This document shows, piece by piece, positions 1 to 5,299 of a stretch of DNA of 6,545 nt. This DNA is from an uncultured Rhodoluna sp. (GTDB taxonomy: Bacteria; Actinomycetota; Actinomycetes; Actinomycetales; Microbacteriaceae). The position numbers and the translations under genes were made by a program. Every line of letters begins with the position of its first letter. Within the stretch, counting starts at the first letter, position 1. Location: positions 1-6,545 of the forward strand of contig CALDKR010000163.1 in assembly GCA_937898095.1 (NCBI GenBank), given 5' to 3'. The notes beneath the pieces were generated by a model. The model made no database searches. It worked only from the letters and a program-made list of their open reading frames with translations, and was not told the origin of the DNA.

Positions 1-310
1 AGAGTAGAAATAGGAAAAATGGAAGACCGTCACGACGCTCTTCGCGTGAGATTTTGTCGGGGCTTAGCGCCCTAGCACCCTGACCAGTGGCGTTTGCGAA
101 AAACATGTAGATGCCGACCAAAGCACCCCAAAAACCTGAAGGTCGGTCAAACTCGTTGCGCGCTGCAGGAGCGGCTTGGCGCTGTGGTCGAATCGAATTT
201 CTTGACGCTGGCGCGGCAGCCCTTGAGGCTGGTTTTGGTTTGCGCGAAGCAGTTGAAGCGCTGCCCCGTTTTGGAGCAGGTCTAGGTGAAGTTGGTCTGC
301 GCGCTGCCAT
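1..310 (-). CDS. ftsK: DNA translocase FtsK, N-terminal part (runs off left edge)
   Basis: FtsK is a septum-anchored hexameric motor that pumps chromosomal DNA during division. Only the first 103 codons are here; the stop and the ATPase domain lie beyond the left edge. Seen: residues 1-50 are Pro/Ala/Ser/Arg/Lys-rich and basic (begins MAARRPTSPRPAPKR); a conserved stretch follows at about 54-83 (FDRPSGFWGALVGIYMFF, then GQGARALSP), then EERRDGLPFFLFLL at 90-103, where the first membrane helix begins. This agrees with my knowledge of actinobacterial FtsK N-termini, and the position downstream of RNase J fits the usual gene order. The ATG at 310 cannot be extended: an in-frame TGA lies two codons upstream. 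There is no good ribosome binding site; a TAGTTT box sits six bases upstream. The identification rests on the N-terminus and context, since no Walker motif is visible. Confidence 0.85.
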   Translation of the reverse strand, partial: MAARRPTSPRPAPKRGSASTASRKPKPASRAAAPASRNSIRPQRQAAPAARNEFDRPSGFWGALVGIYMFFANATGQGARALSPDKISREERRDGLPFFLFLL

Positions 311-316
311 GTCTCA

Positions 317-322
317 AAACTA
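317..322 (-). promoter_or_regulatory. Putative leaderless -10 box of ftsK (TAGTTT)
   Basis: On the minus strand TAGTTT is followed by six bases (TGAGAC) and then the ftsK ATG. A TANNNT box with this spacing puts the transcription start on the A of the start codon, as in leaderless actinobacterial genes. No TTGACA-like -35 element is visible at 16-18 bases. The box is seen; its promoter function is inferred. Confidence 0.5.
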
Positions 323-337
323 ACAGCGAGCACCCCT

Positions 338-355
338 GAAAGCCTGCAGGCTCCC
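338..355 (-). terminator. Small hairpin between rnj and ftsK, possible weak terminator
   Basis: The 12-base palindrome AGCCTGCAGGCT (341-352) extends in minus-strand RNA to a 7-bp stem with a UGCA loop, GGGAGCC/GGCUUUC, including two G-U pairs. It lies 26 bases after the rnj stop codon. No U tract follows, so intrinsic termination is uncertain. It also coincides with the expected -35 position of the proposed ftsK promoter, so a protein-binding site is an alternative. Confidence 0.3.
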
Positions 356-381
356 CGAAATTGCTGCGGCCCTAGCCTCGA

Positions 382-2058
382 TTACTGCTGTTTTACAACG
401 ACAGGAATAATCATCGGACGACGGCGGTGCCGCTTGTTCACCCAAGTGCCGATTGTGCGCCGAATAACTTGTTGAAGGGCATGCGTGTCACGCACACCCT
501 CACCAGCAGCCTCGGCGAGCGCACGCTCAATCTGCGGTCGCACATCATCGAATACATGGTCTTCTTCAGCGAACGCACGTGCTCGAATTTCAGGCCCAAC
601 CACGACGCGGCCATTGTGGTCAACAACACAAAAAATCGATATGAAGCCTTCTTGCGCAAGAACGCGACGATCTTTTAGGTCATCTTCGGTGATCTTGCCA
701 ACCGTTTTTCCGTCAACAAATAGCAATCCGCATTCAACCGCGCCGACTACTTCGGCAATGCCATCCTCTAGGTCAACAACCCAACCGTCTTCGGTTATCA
801 AAACGCGCTCGTGAGGCACACCGGTCTGCTCAGCCAATCGACCATTGGCGATCAGGTGACGATATTCGCCGTGCACTGGCATAACGTTTTTTGGTTTCAA
901 AATGTTGTAGCAATACAGCAGCTCGCCAGCCGCTGCGTGGCCCGAGACGTGAACTTTTGCATTGCCCTTGTGGACAACATTGGCCCCGAGTTTGGTCAGA
1001 CTGTCGATCACGCGATAGACAGCGTTCTCGTTGCCGGGAATTAGCGAACTCGCGAGAATTACGGTGTCACCCTCGCCGACTTCGATTTCATGTTCAAGGT
1101 TTGCCATGCGCGCCAAGGCGGCCATTGGCTCGCCCTGCGAACCAGTTGACATGTATACCAGTTGGTTTTCTGGAATGTCTCGGGCGTGCTTGCTGTCAAT
1201 CAGAATGCCATCAGGAACCTTGAGATAGCCCAGTTCAGAAGCAATTTGCATGTTTCGAACCATAGAGCGGCCAACCAGGGCAACCTTGCGGTTGTTTGCA
1301 GCGGCGGCATCAATGACCTGCTGAACGCGGTGAACGTGTGACGAAAACGAAGCCACAATCACACGTCGGCGCGACTTGGCCATAACAGACTCGATGACTG
1401 GGCCGATGTCTTTTTCAAGCGGGGTGAAGCCCGGAACATCAGCATTGGTTGAATCGCAGAGAAATAGGTCGAGGCCTTCTTCGCCAATTCTGGCAAATGA
1501 GCGAAGGTCGGTTAGGCGACCATCAAGTGGCAGCTGGTCCATCTTGAAGTCACCGGTGTGCAAAACGCTGCCGCCCTTGGTGCGAATAACCACAGCAAGC
1601 GCGTCGGGAATTGAGTGATTTACCGCAACAAACTCAAGGTTGAATCCGGCTAATTGCTCGCGCTGACCCTCGGAAACAGTCAACGTGTATGGGTCGATTC
1701 GGTGTTCTTTAAGTTTCGCTTCAATGAATGCGAGGGTAAGGGCCGACCCAAGAATTGGAATGTCTTCGCGAAGACGAAGCAGGTATGGAACGCCACCGAT
1801 GTGATCTTCGTGACCGTGGGTAAGCACGATTCCGACGACATCATCCAGGCGATTTTCAATGTAGCCAAAATCGGGCAAAATTACGTCTACGCCCGGCTGA
1901 TGCTCCTCAGGAAAGAGCACGCCAACATCGACAATCAGCAACTTTCCGTCAATTTCAAAGACGGTCATGTTGCGACCAATTTCACCGATTCCGCCGAGCG
2001 GAACGATGCGCAACACTCCAGGGCGAAGCGGTGCCGGGTTTGGCAAAGTTTGAACCAT
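382..2058 (-). CDS. rnj: Ribonuclease J
   Basis: RNase J is a zinc-dependent metallo-beta-lactamase/beta-CASP ribonuclease with endo- and 5'-to-3' exonuclease activity, used in cytoplasmic mRNA turnover and rRNA maturation. The 558 residues are full length for actinobacterial RNase J. Seen: the metal site HGHEDH at 81-86, H148, D170 in HTGDF, the beta-CASP insert from about 220 to 345, SGHA with H374, PVHGEYRH with H396, and a C-terminal domain (about 450-558) ending in a basic NKRHRRRP stretch. No key residue is missing. The ATG at 2058 is supported by TAAGGA six bases upstream. The gene starts 30 bases after the dapA stop and is probably cotranscribed with dapA, a pairing familiar in actinobacteria. 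Several long open frames antisense to it are shadows. Confidence 0.96.
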   Translation of the reverse strand: MVQTLPNPAPLRPGVLRIVPLGGIGEIGRNMTVFEIDGKLLIVDVGVLFPEEHQPGVDVILPDFGYIENRLDDVVGIVLTHGHEDHIGGVPYLLRLREDIPILGSALTLAFIEAKLKEHRIDPYTLTVSEGQREQLAGFNLEFVAVNHSIPDALAVVIRTKGGSVLHTGDFKMDQLPLDGRLTDLRSFARIGEEGLDLFLCDSTNADVPGFTPLEKDIGPVIESVMAKSRRRVIVASFSSHVHRVQQVIDAAAANNRKVALVGRSMVRNMQIASELGYLKVPDGILIDSKHARDIPENQLVYMSTGSQGEPMAALARMANLEHEIEVGEGDTVILASSLIPGNENAVYRVIDSLTKLGANVVHKGNAKVHVSGHAAAGELLYCYNILKPKNVMPVHGEYRHLIANGRLAEQTGVPHERVLITEDGWVVDLEDGIAEVVGAVECGLLFVDGKTVGKITEDDLKDRRVLAQEGFISIFCVVDHNGRVVVGPEIRARAFAEEDHVFDDVRPQIERALAEAAGEGVRDTHALQQVIRRTIGTWVNKRHRRRPMIIPVVVKQQ

Positions 2059-2064
2059 TTGGGT

Positions 2065-2070
2065 TCCTTA
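2065..2070 (-). promoter_or_regulatory. Shine-Dalgarno of rnj (TAAGGA)
   Basis: TAAGGA lies six bases before the rnj ATG on the minus strand, inside the 30-base dapA-rnj gap. It is one of only two clear Shine-Dalgarno sequences in the window, the other serving the DUF4395 gene. Its presence suggests rnj is translated from a longer transcript, most simply the dapA message. Confidence 0.7.
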
Positions 2071-2088
2071 CTTAGATGTCGATATCGA

Positions 2089-3069
2089 CTATCTGGTTGT
2101 GCCAGCCACCTTTGGCAGCGCGCCACCGGCAGCTGCATTGCGATCTGGACGGAAGTTATCAAAGCTCAAGCCGCTAACTTGGCCAACTTTTTCGATGTCG
2201 GTTTCAATGCGGAATGCCTCGGCGTCTTCAGGGCCAACCAGCGGCAAACGAACGCGTGGACTGCTGATGATTCCTAGGCCGTGCAAAATGTATTTTGCAG
2301 CGACAGTGCCTGGAACGTGAGTCATTGCGGCACGCTGAAGCGGTTCTAGCGAGTTGTGAACCTTTAGAGCGTGATGAAAATCATTGCGATTAGTGGCGTC
2401 CATCATTTCGCGGTATGCCGCCGGGGCGATGTTTGCAGTCACGCTAATCATGCCGGTGGCACCAATCGACACGTGAGGCAAAACGTTTGCGTCGTCGCCA
2501 GAAAAATAAATTAGGTCGGTTTCGTTCATGATTCGCGATGCCTGAGCAAGGTCGCCCTTAGCGTCTTTGACTGCAACGATGTTTGGGTGCTTCGCAGCGC
2601 GCAAAAATGTGTCGTGAGAAATCGCGATGCCAGCGCGGCCAGGAATGTCATACAGGATGACTGGCAAGTCGGTTGAGTCGGCGATGAGACGGAAGTGAGT
2701 CAGCACGCCGGCCTGAGTTGGCTTGTTGTAATAAGGCGTGACCACCATGACACCGTCAGCGCCAGCTTTTTCGCTGGCTTTGTAAAGCTGCATTGCGTGA
2801 GCGGTTTCGTTTGAACCACCGCCGGTGATGATCTTGGCTCGGCCACTGGCCACAGACTTGCCAACCTCAACGAGCTTCAATTTTTCGGCGTCAGTTAGAG
2901 TGCTGGTCTCGCCAGTGGTTCCGGTGACGACAACACCGTCTGCGCCATTTGAAATTACATAGTCGATTAGCTTTTCGGTTGAAGCCCAGTCGACTTCGCC
3001 GGCGTCGGTCATCGGCGTGACCAAGGCAACCAGAGTCTGGCCAAAAATGTCTTTTGCGTTGTGAGGCAT
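2089..3069 (-). CDS. dapA: 4-hydroxy-tetrahydrodipicolinate synthase (DapA)
   Basis: DapA condenses pyruvate with L-aspartate-4-semialdehyde to 4-hydroxy-tetrahydrodipicolinate, the first committed step of the diaminopimelate/lysine pathway, in the cytoplasm. The 326-residue protein is a TIM-barrel lyase of the DapA/NAL family. Seen: GTTGE at 50-54 (T51/T52), YYNKP from 113 (Y114), LYDIPGR with Y140 and R145, and the Schiff-base lysine K168 in VAVKDAKGD. These match E. coli T44/T45, Y107, Y133, R138 and K161 with a constant offset of seven. After about residue 297 there is a Gly/Ala-rich tail of nearly 30 residues that I do not expect from typical family members of about 290-300 residues. The ATG at 3069 has no Shine-Dalgarno but has TAGTCT six bases upstream. 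dapA is followed by rnj and preceded by a strong hairpin after thyX. Confidence 0.95.
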   Translation of the reverse strand: MPHNAKDIFGQTLVALVTPMTDAGEVDWASTEKLIDYVISNGADGVVVTGTTGETSTLTDAEKLKLVEVGKSVASGRAKIITGGGSNETAHAMQLYKASEKAGADGVMVVTPYYNKPTQAGVLTHFRLIADSTDLPVILYDIPGRAGIAISHDTFLRAAKHPNIVAVKDAKGDLAQASRIMNETDLIYFSGDDANVLPHVSIGATGMISVTANIAPAAYREMMDATNRNDFHHALKVHNSLEPLQRAAMTHVPGTVAAKYILHGLGIISSPRVRLPLVGPEDAEAFRIETDIEKVGQVSGLSFDNFRPDRNAAAGGALPKVAGTTR

Positions 3070-3075
3070 AGGTAA

Positions 3076-3081
3076 AGACTA
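3076..3081 (-). promoter_or_regulatory. Putative leaderless -10 box of dapA (TAGTCT)
   Basis: TAGTCT is followed by TTACCT and then the dapA ATG on the minus strand, a six-base gap. The first three bases of the box are the last three of the thyX-dapA hairpin, so terminator and promoter overlap physically. There is no Shine-Dalgarno here. No clear -35 element was found. Confidence 0.5.
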
Positions 3082-3110
3082 GCGGGTGAGCCAAAAGGCT
3101 CACCCGCTAG
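3079..3110. terminator. Perfect 14-bp hairpin between thyX and dapA
   Basis: CTAGCGGGTGAGCC (3079-3092) and GGCTCACCCGCTAG (3097-3110) are exact reverse complements separated by AAAA. It starts 18 bases past the thyX stop codon and ends nine bases before the dapA ATG, read on the minus strand. The following sequence, TCTTTACC, is only mildly T-rich. It is most likely the thyX transcription terminator, of the U-poor kind common in actinobacteria. Confidence 0.75.
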
Positions 3111-3128
3111 GTTCTGAATCGTTAGGTT

Positions 3129-3863
3129 TTATGGAGCTACGCGACCGTTGGCGTTGAATGCCTCATAGGTGTAAGGCATGAGCTTTGCCCACTCTTCTTC
3201 CATCTTTTCGGCGCACATTTCGATTTCGCGCTGAGGGAATGAAGGAAAGTGAGTGCCTTCACGCTTGGTGCGCAAACTCAAGAAGTTCATCAGTGCGCGA
3301 GCGTTCATGGTTACATACATGCTCGAATAGGTGTTGAGCGGCAAGACAATTCGTGCAACTTCACGAGCCACGCCAGCCTCAAGCATGCGCTTGTATGACT
3401 CGTAGGCGTGGATGCTGGCAGTGCGCGACTCTTGTTCGACCAAGGCAACCTGCTCAGCAGAGCCAGGCAAGAACTCGTAGTGGCCGGTTTTGCCGACCTG
3501 AACCAAGTTGCGCTCTGGCGCTGGAACATAGAAAACCGGCGCAAGCTCTTTGTAGCGACCAGATTCTTCGTTGTAGCTAGCAATGCGGTGACGCATAAAT
3601 TCGCGGAACACAAAAATTGGCGCCTGAACATAGAAAGTCAGTGAGTTGTGCTCAAAAGGTGAGCCGTGACGGTCGCGCATTAGGTAGTTGATTAGACCCT
3701 TGTTGCGCTTTTCGTCTTCAGATGCATCGATGTTTGCCGCAGCGCTCTCGAGAGTTTGCTCGCCCTGAGTTGAAACTCGGGCTGCAAAAAGAACATCAGA
3801 GTCGGCCGCATGGCCACGAACTAATTCGACAGTAACGTCGCTTCGAAAAATAATTTCAGACAC
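3129..3863 (-). CDS. thyX: Flavin-dependent thymidylate synthase ThyX
   Basis: ThyX makes dTMP from dUMP using methylenetetrahydrofolate as carbon donor and NAD(P)H through FAD; it is a homotetramer unrelated to ThyA. The 244 residues are close to the actinobacterial family length. Seen: the signature RHR-X7-S at 91-101 (RHRIASYNEES), the upstream SPFEHNSLTF segment at 68-77, AREVARIVLP at 166-175 and NARALMNFLSLRTKREG at 187-203, the last two expected to contribute nucleotide- and flavin-site residues. The GTG at 3863 fits the family N-terminus; it has no convincing ribosome binding site, but TAGGCT lies six bases upstream. The gene is divergent from the thioredoxin-like gene (80 bases between starts) and is followed by a strong hairpin, so it is probably monocistronic. 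Confidence 0.96.
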   Translation of the reverse strand: MSEIIFRSDVTVELVRGHAADSDVLFAARVSTQGEQTLESAAANIDASEDEKRNKGLINYLMRDRHGSPFEHNSLTFYVQAPIFVFREFMRHRIASYNEESGRYKELAPVFYVPAPERNLVQVGKTGHYEFLPGSAEQVALVEQESRTASIHAYESYKRMLEAGVAREVARIVLPLNTYSSMYVTMNARALMNFLSLRTKREGTHFPSFPQREIEMCAEKMEEEWAKLMPYTYEAFNANGRVAP

Positions 3864-3869
3864 CTCAAC

Positions 3870-3875
3870 AGCCTA
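3870..3875 (-). promoter_or_regulatory. Putative leaderless -10 box of thyX (TAGGCT)
   Basis: TAGGCT is followed by GTTGAG and then the thyX GTG on the minus strand, a six-base gap as for ftsK, dapA and dapB. The expected -35 position falls on the CGTAAGA direct repeat at 3888-3904, and no consensus -35 is visible. GAG directly before GTG is too close to act as a normal Shine-Dalgarno. Confidence 0.5.
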
Positions 3876-3887
3876 TCGGTGCGGGGG

Positions 3888-3904
3888 CGTAAGAATTCGT
3901 AAGA
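3888..3904. repeat. Direct repeat CGTAAGA x2 in the thyX/thioredoxin divergent region
   Basis: CGTAAGA occurs at 3888-3894 and 3898-3904, so the copies are offset by exactly 10 bases, about one DNA turn. The pair lies between the two divergent promoters: over the -35 region of thyX and about 40-56 bases upstream of the proposed thioredoxin-gene transcription start. It could be an operator for a regulator binding one DNA face. Chance occurrence of a 7-mer pair is possible. Confidence 0.35.
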
Positions 3905-3930
3905 CAGGCAACCTTGAGGGCTGAGCAAAT

Positions 3931-3936
3931 TATTCT
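3931..3936 (+). promoter_or_regulatory. Putative leaderless -10 box of the thioredoxin-like gene (TATTCT)
   Basis: TATTCT is close to the consensus TATAAT and ends seven bases before the ATG at 3944. A transcription start on or one base before the ATG would give a leaderless message. No Shine-Dalgarno sequence lies between box and ATG, and no TTGACA-like element was found at the normal -35 distance. Confidence 0.5.
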
Positions 3937-3943
3937 TGTGCTT

Positions 3944-4390
3944 ATGCCTTTCGAGTCGAAAATCGCGTTGATTGCCACATTGATTGTGGTGTCGACTTTG
4001 CTCGGAATCTATTGGCGGGCAAGCATCGGCCGAGCTAAGCGCATAAAGTCTGGCGAACAGGTTGATTTGGGCAAATTGCTGGCTATCAAGAGTGGCAAGC
4101 CAGTGACGAAATTTGGCAAGCGTGCGACTCTGCTGCAATTTTCAAGCGAAGTATGCAGCCAGTGCGCGCAGACCGCACGGTATTTTGGCCAACTAGAGCA
4201 ACAGAAAAAAGATCTTTTGCATGTTGAGGTTGATGTCACTCACCGAATGGATCTGGCCGCGCATTTCAATGTGTTGCAAACACCAACGACATTAGTTTTA
4301 GACGGCAACGGGGTTGTAAAGGCTCGAATTGGCGGCACCCCAAGACCGAATGTAATCAGCGAAGAACTAGCGAAACTGGAGATATCATGA
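3944..4390 (+). CDS. Membrane-anchored thioredoxin-like protein
   Basis: This is a 148-residue thioredoxin-fold protein of unknown partner. Seen: one N-terminal membrane helix at about 7-24, a basic stretch straight after it (WRASIGRAKRIK, 24-35), then a thioredoxin domain from about 52 with CSQC at 71-74 in TLLQFSSEVCSQC, and the cis-proline loop QTPTTLVLDGNG (P114). By the positive-inside rule the basic stretch puts the thioredoxin domain in the cytoplasm, unlike secreted TlpA-type proteins; that is inference. I chose the ATG at 3944 over an upstream in-frame TTG (3914), which would add ten residues and swallow the TATTCT box. The gene overlaps the DUF4395 gene by ATGA. Thioredoxin-like/DUF4395 pairs recur in actinobacteria as I recall them, often with CAPC as active site. 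Function is not established. Confidence 0.85.
   Translation: MPFESKIALIATLIVVSTLLGIYWRASIGRAKRIKSGEQVDLGKLLAIKSGKPVTKFGKRATLLQFSSEVCSQCAQTARYFGQLEQQKKDLLHVEVDVTHRMDLAAHFNVLQTPTTLVLDGNGVVKARIGGTPRPNVISEELAKLEIS
4378..4381 (+). promoter_or_regulatory. Shine-Dalgarno of the DUF4395 gene (GGAG)
   Basis: GGAG lies within the last codons of the thioredoxin-like gene, five bases before the ATG at 4387, and that ATG overlaps the TGA stop as ATGA. Site plus overlap indicate coupled translation of the two proteins. Confidence 0.7.
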
Positions 4391-4857
4391 GCAGCACTGC
4401 AACCGACAAAACCCCGGCTGGCATCGACCCGCGTGGGCCAAGATTCGGTGCCTCGATCACCTCTGCCCTGCTGCTGGTGACAGTGTTTTTGGCAATCGAT
4501 CCACTAACTTTCAAGGCAGCATTTGCACTGCTTGGAGTGATCACATTTTTGTTCGCCATCGGCTCGCTGTATGGCACCGCAAATCACCCATACGGATGGC
4601 TGTTTCGAACTTTGATTCGCCCTCGCCTAAAGCCACCGACCGAACTAGAAGACCCGCGCCCACCACGTTTCGCGCAGACAGTTGGCTTGCTAGTGGCTTC
4701 TGTTGGCCTCGTTTTAGGGCTGTTTGGGCTTGAGCTCGGGTTGGCAATTGCGGCCGCAGCAGCTTTTGTTGCCGCATTTTTGAACGCTGCGTTTGGCTAT
4801 TGCCTAGGCTGCCAGATTTATCTGGGGCTAAAACGAATCGGTGTTATTCGCCACTAA
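4387..4857 (+). CDS. DUF4395 family membrane protein with a CLGC motif
   Basis: A 156-residue integral membrane protein of the DUF4395 family, function unknown. Seen: an N-terminal DPRGPRFGASIT motif (14-25), four probable membrane helices (about 22-37, 42-61, 98-114, 117-135), a basic, proline-rich central loop (PYGWLFRTLIRPRL at 68-81, then PPTELEDPRPPRFAQ at 83-97), and NAAFGYCLGCQIY at 133-145 holding the cysteine pair C139/C142. Charge distribution places both termini, the central loop and the CxxC on the cytoplasmic side. It starts on the stop codon of the thioredoxin-like gene, so the two are translated together; a thiol exchange between CSQC and CLGC is a reasonable but untested idea. 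Its 3' end overlaps the convergent TPR gene by 14 bases. Confidence 0.88.
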   Translation: MSSTATDKTPAGIDPRGPRFGASITSALLLVTVFLAIDPLTFKAAFALLGVITFLFAIGSLYGTANHPYGWLFRTLIRPRLKPPTELEDPRPPRFAQTVGLLVASVGLVLGLFGLELGLAIAAAAAFVAAFLNAAFGYCLGCQIYLGLKRIGVIRH

Positions 4858-5299
4858 ATAGGCGAATCGCCTCGCGCATAGCCGACCTCGCCCTGGCTCT
4901 GTCTCCAGCGGCGTCGTAGGTCAAACCAAGTGCAAACCAGATTCTCCAATTGTTGGGGTCGGCCTCGGTTTTGGCTTTGTAAACCTCAAATTCTGCGCGG
5001 GCAGACTCTTTGGTTGGGCGACCACTTGGGCGCAGTTCGAAATTGAATCTAGGCCAGTCGTTCTCTGCTTCAAGCACCGATCCAAGTTTTTCGACCGCGA
5101 TTCCGAATCTGAATTCACGCACCAGAGAAAAAATTGCAAACGCCGGAAAAGCCAAAATCAACGCGCCAAATGTGACCTGAAGCGGATCAGCCGAGGTGAC
5201 CAGAAGCCAACCATGCTGCCCCAGGATGGCGACATACATCAGCGTTAGGCCAGCGGTTGCAATAGCGCCAACTTTGGCACCGGATTGAAATTTTGCCAT
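4844..5299 (-). CDS. Small membrane protein with C-terminal TPR-like segment
   Basis: A 151-residue protein of unknown function. Seen: two hydrophobic helices at about 10-34 and 39-60, joined by a very short turn (TSADP), with lysines before the first and R61/R64 after the second, so both ends should be cytoplasmic. A charged linker follows, then a tetratricopeptide-like helix pair at about 100-147 (EADPNNWRIWFALGLTYDAAGD is typical of TPR units); only one full repeat is visible. The ATG at 5299 shares its A with the dapB stop codon (TAATG), which argues for translational coupling and against the upstream in-frame ATG at 5377, which would lie wholly inside dapB. Such a gene next to dapB is familiar from Microbacteriaceae, as I recall. 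Its stop codon lies inside the 3' end of the opposing DUF4395 gene. Confidence 0.85.
   Translation of the reverse strand: MAKFQSGAKVGAIATAGLTLMYVAILGQHGWLLVTSADPLQVTFGALILAFPAFAIFSLVREFRFGIAVEKLGSVLEAENDWPRFNFELRPSGRPTKESARAEFEVYKAKTEADPNNWRIWFALGLTYDAAGDRARARSAMREAIRLFSGE
4846..4867. terminator. Hairpin across the two convergent stop codons
   Basis: ATTCGCC (4846-4852) and GGCGAAT (4861-4867) form a perfect 7-bp stem with an 8-base loop. The loop holds the DUF4395 stop (4855-4857), and one arm touches the stop of the TPR gene (4844-4846). The symmetric position between converging genes suggests a bidirectional terminator. No T tract follows on either strand, so its strength is uncertain. 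Confidence 0.45.

Noticed and set aside
111..323. Plus-strand Ala/Gly/Glu-rich 70-residue open frame
   Set aside because: It is antisense to the Pro/Ala/Arg-rich FtsK N-terminus, whose codons open the opposite strand; no start signal or family resemblance.
64..333. 89-residue minus-strand open frame over the ftsK start region
   Set aside because: It is in a different frame from the FtsK N-terminus (1-310), which has recognisable family sequence; the 89-residue product has none.
2065..2070. TAAGGA before rnj as a leaderless -10 box
   Set aside because: It has the same six-base spacing but lacks the final T and is a good Shine-Dalgarno match, so it is read as a ribosome binding site in the dapA-rnj message.
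1654..2277. 207-residue plus-strand open frame
   Set aside because: It lies antisense across rnj and the end of dapA, both certain genes, and shows no recognisable domain.
3070..3128. Lysine riboswitch or other leader RNA before dapA
   Set aside because: The 59-base gap holds only one simple perfect hairpin, far too little for the multi-helix lysine riboswitch.
3914..3943. Upstream TTG start for the thioredoxin-like gene
   Set aside because: It would place the TATTCT box inside the coding region and add ten residues before the membrane helix; the ATG at 3944 is better supported.
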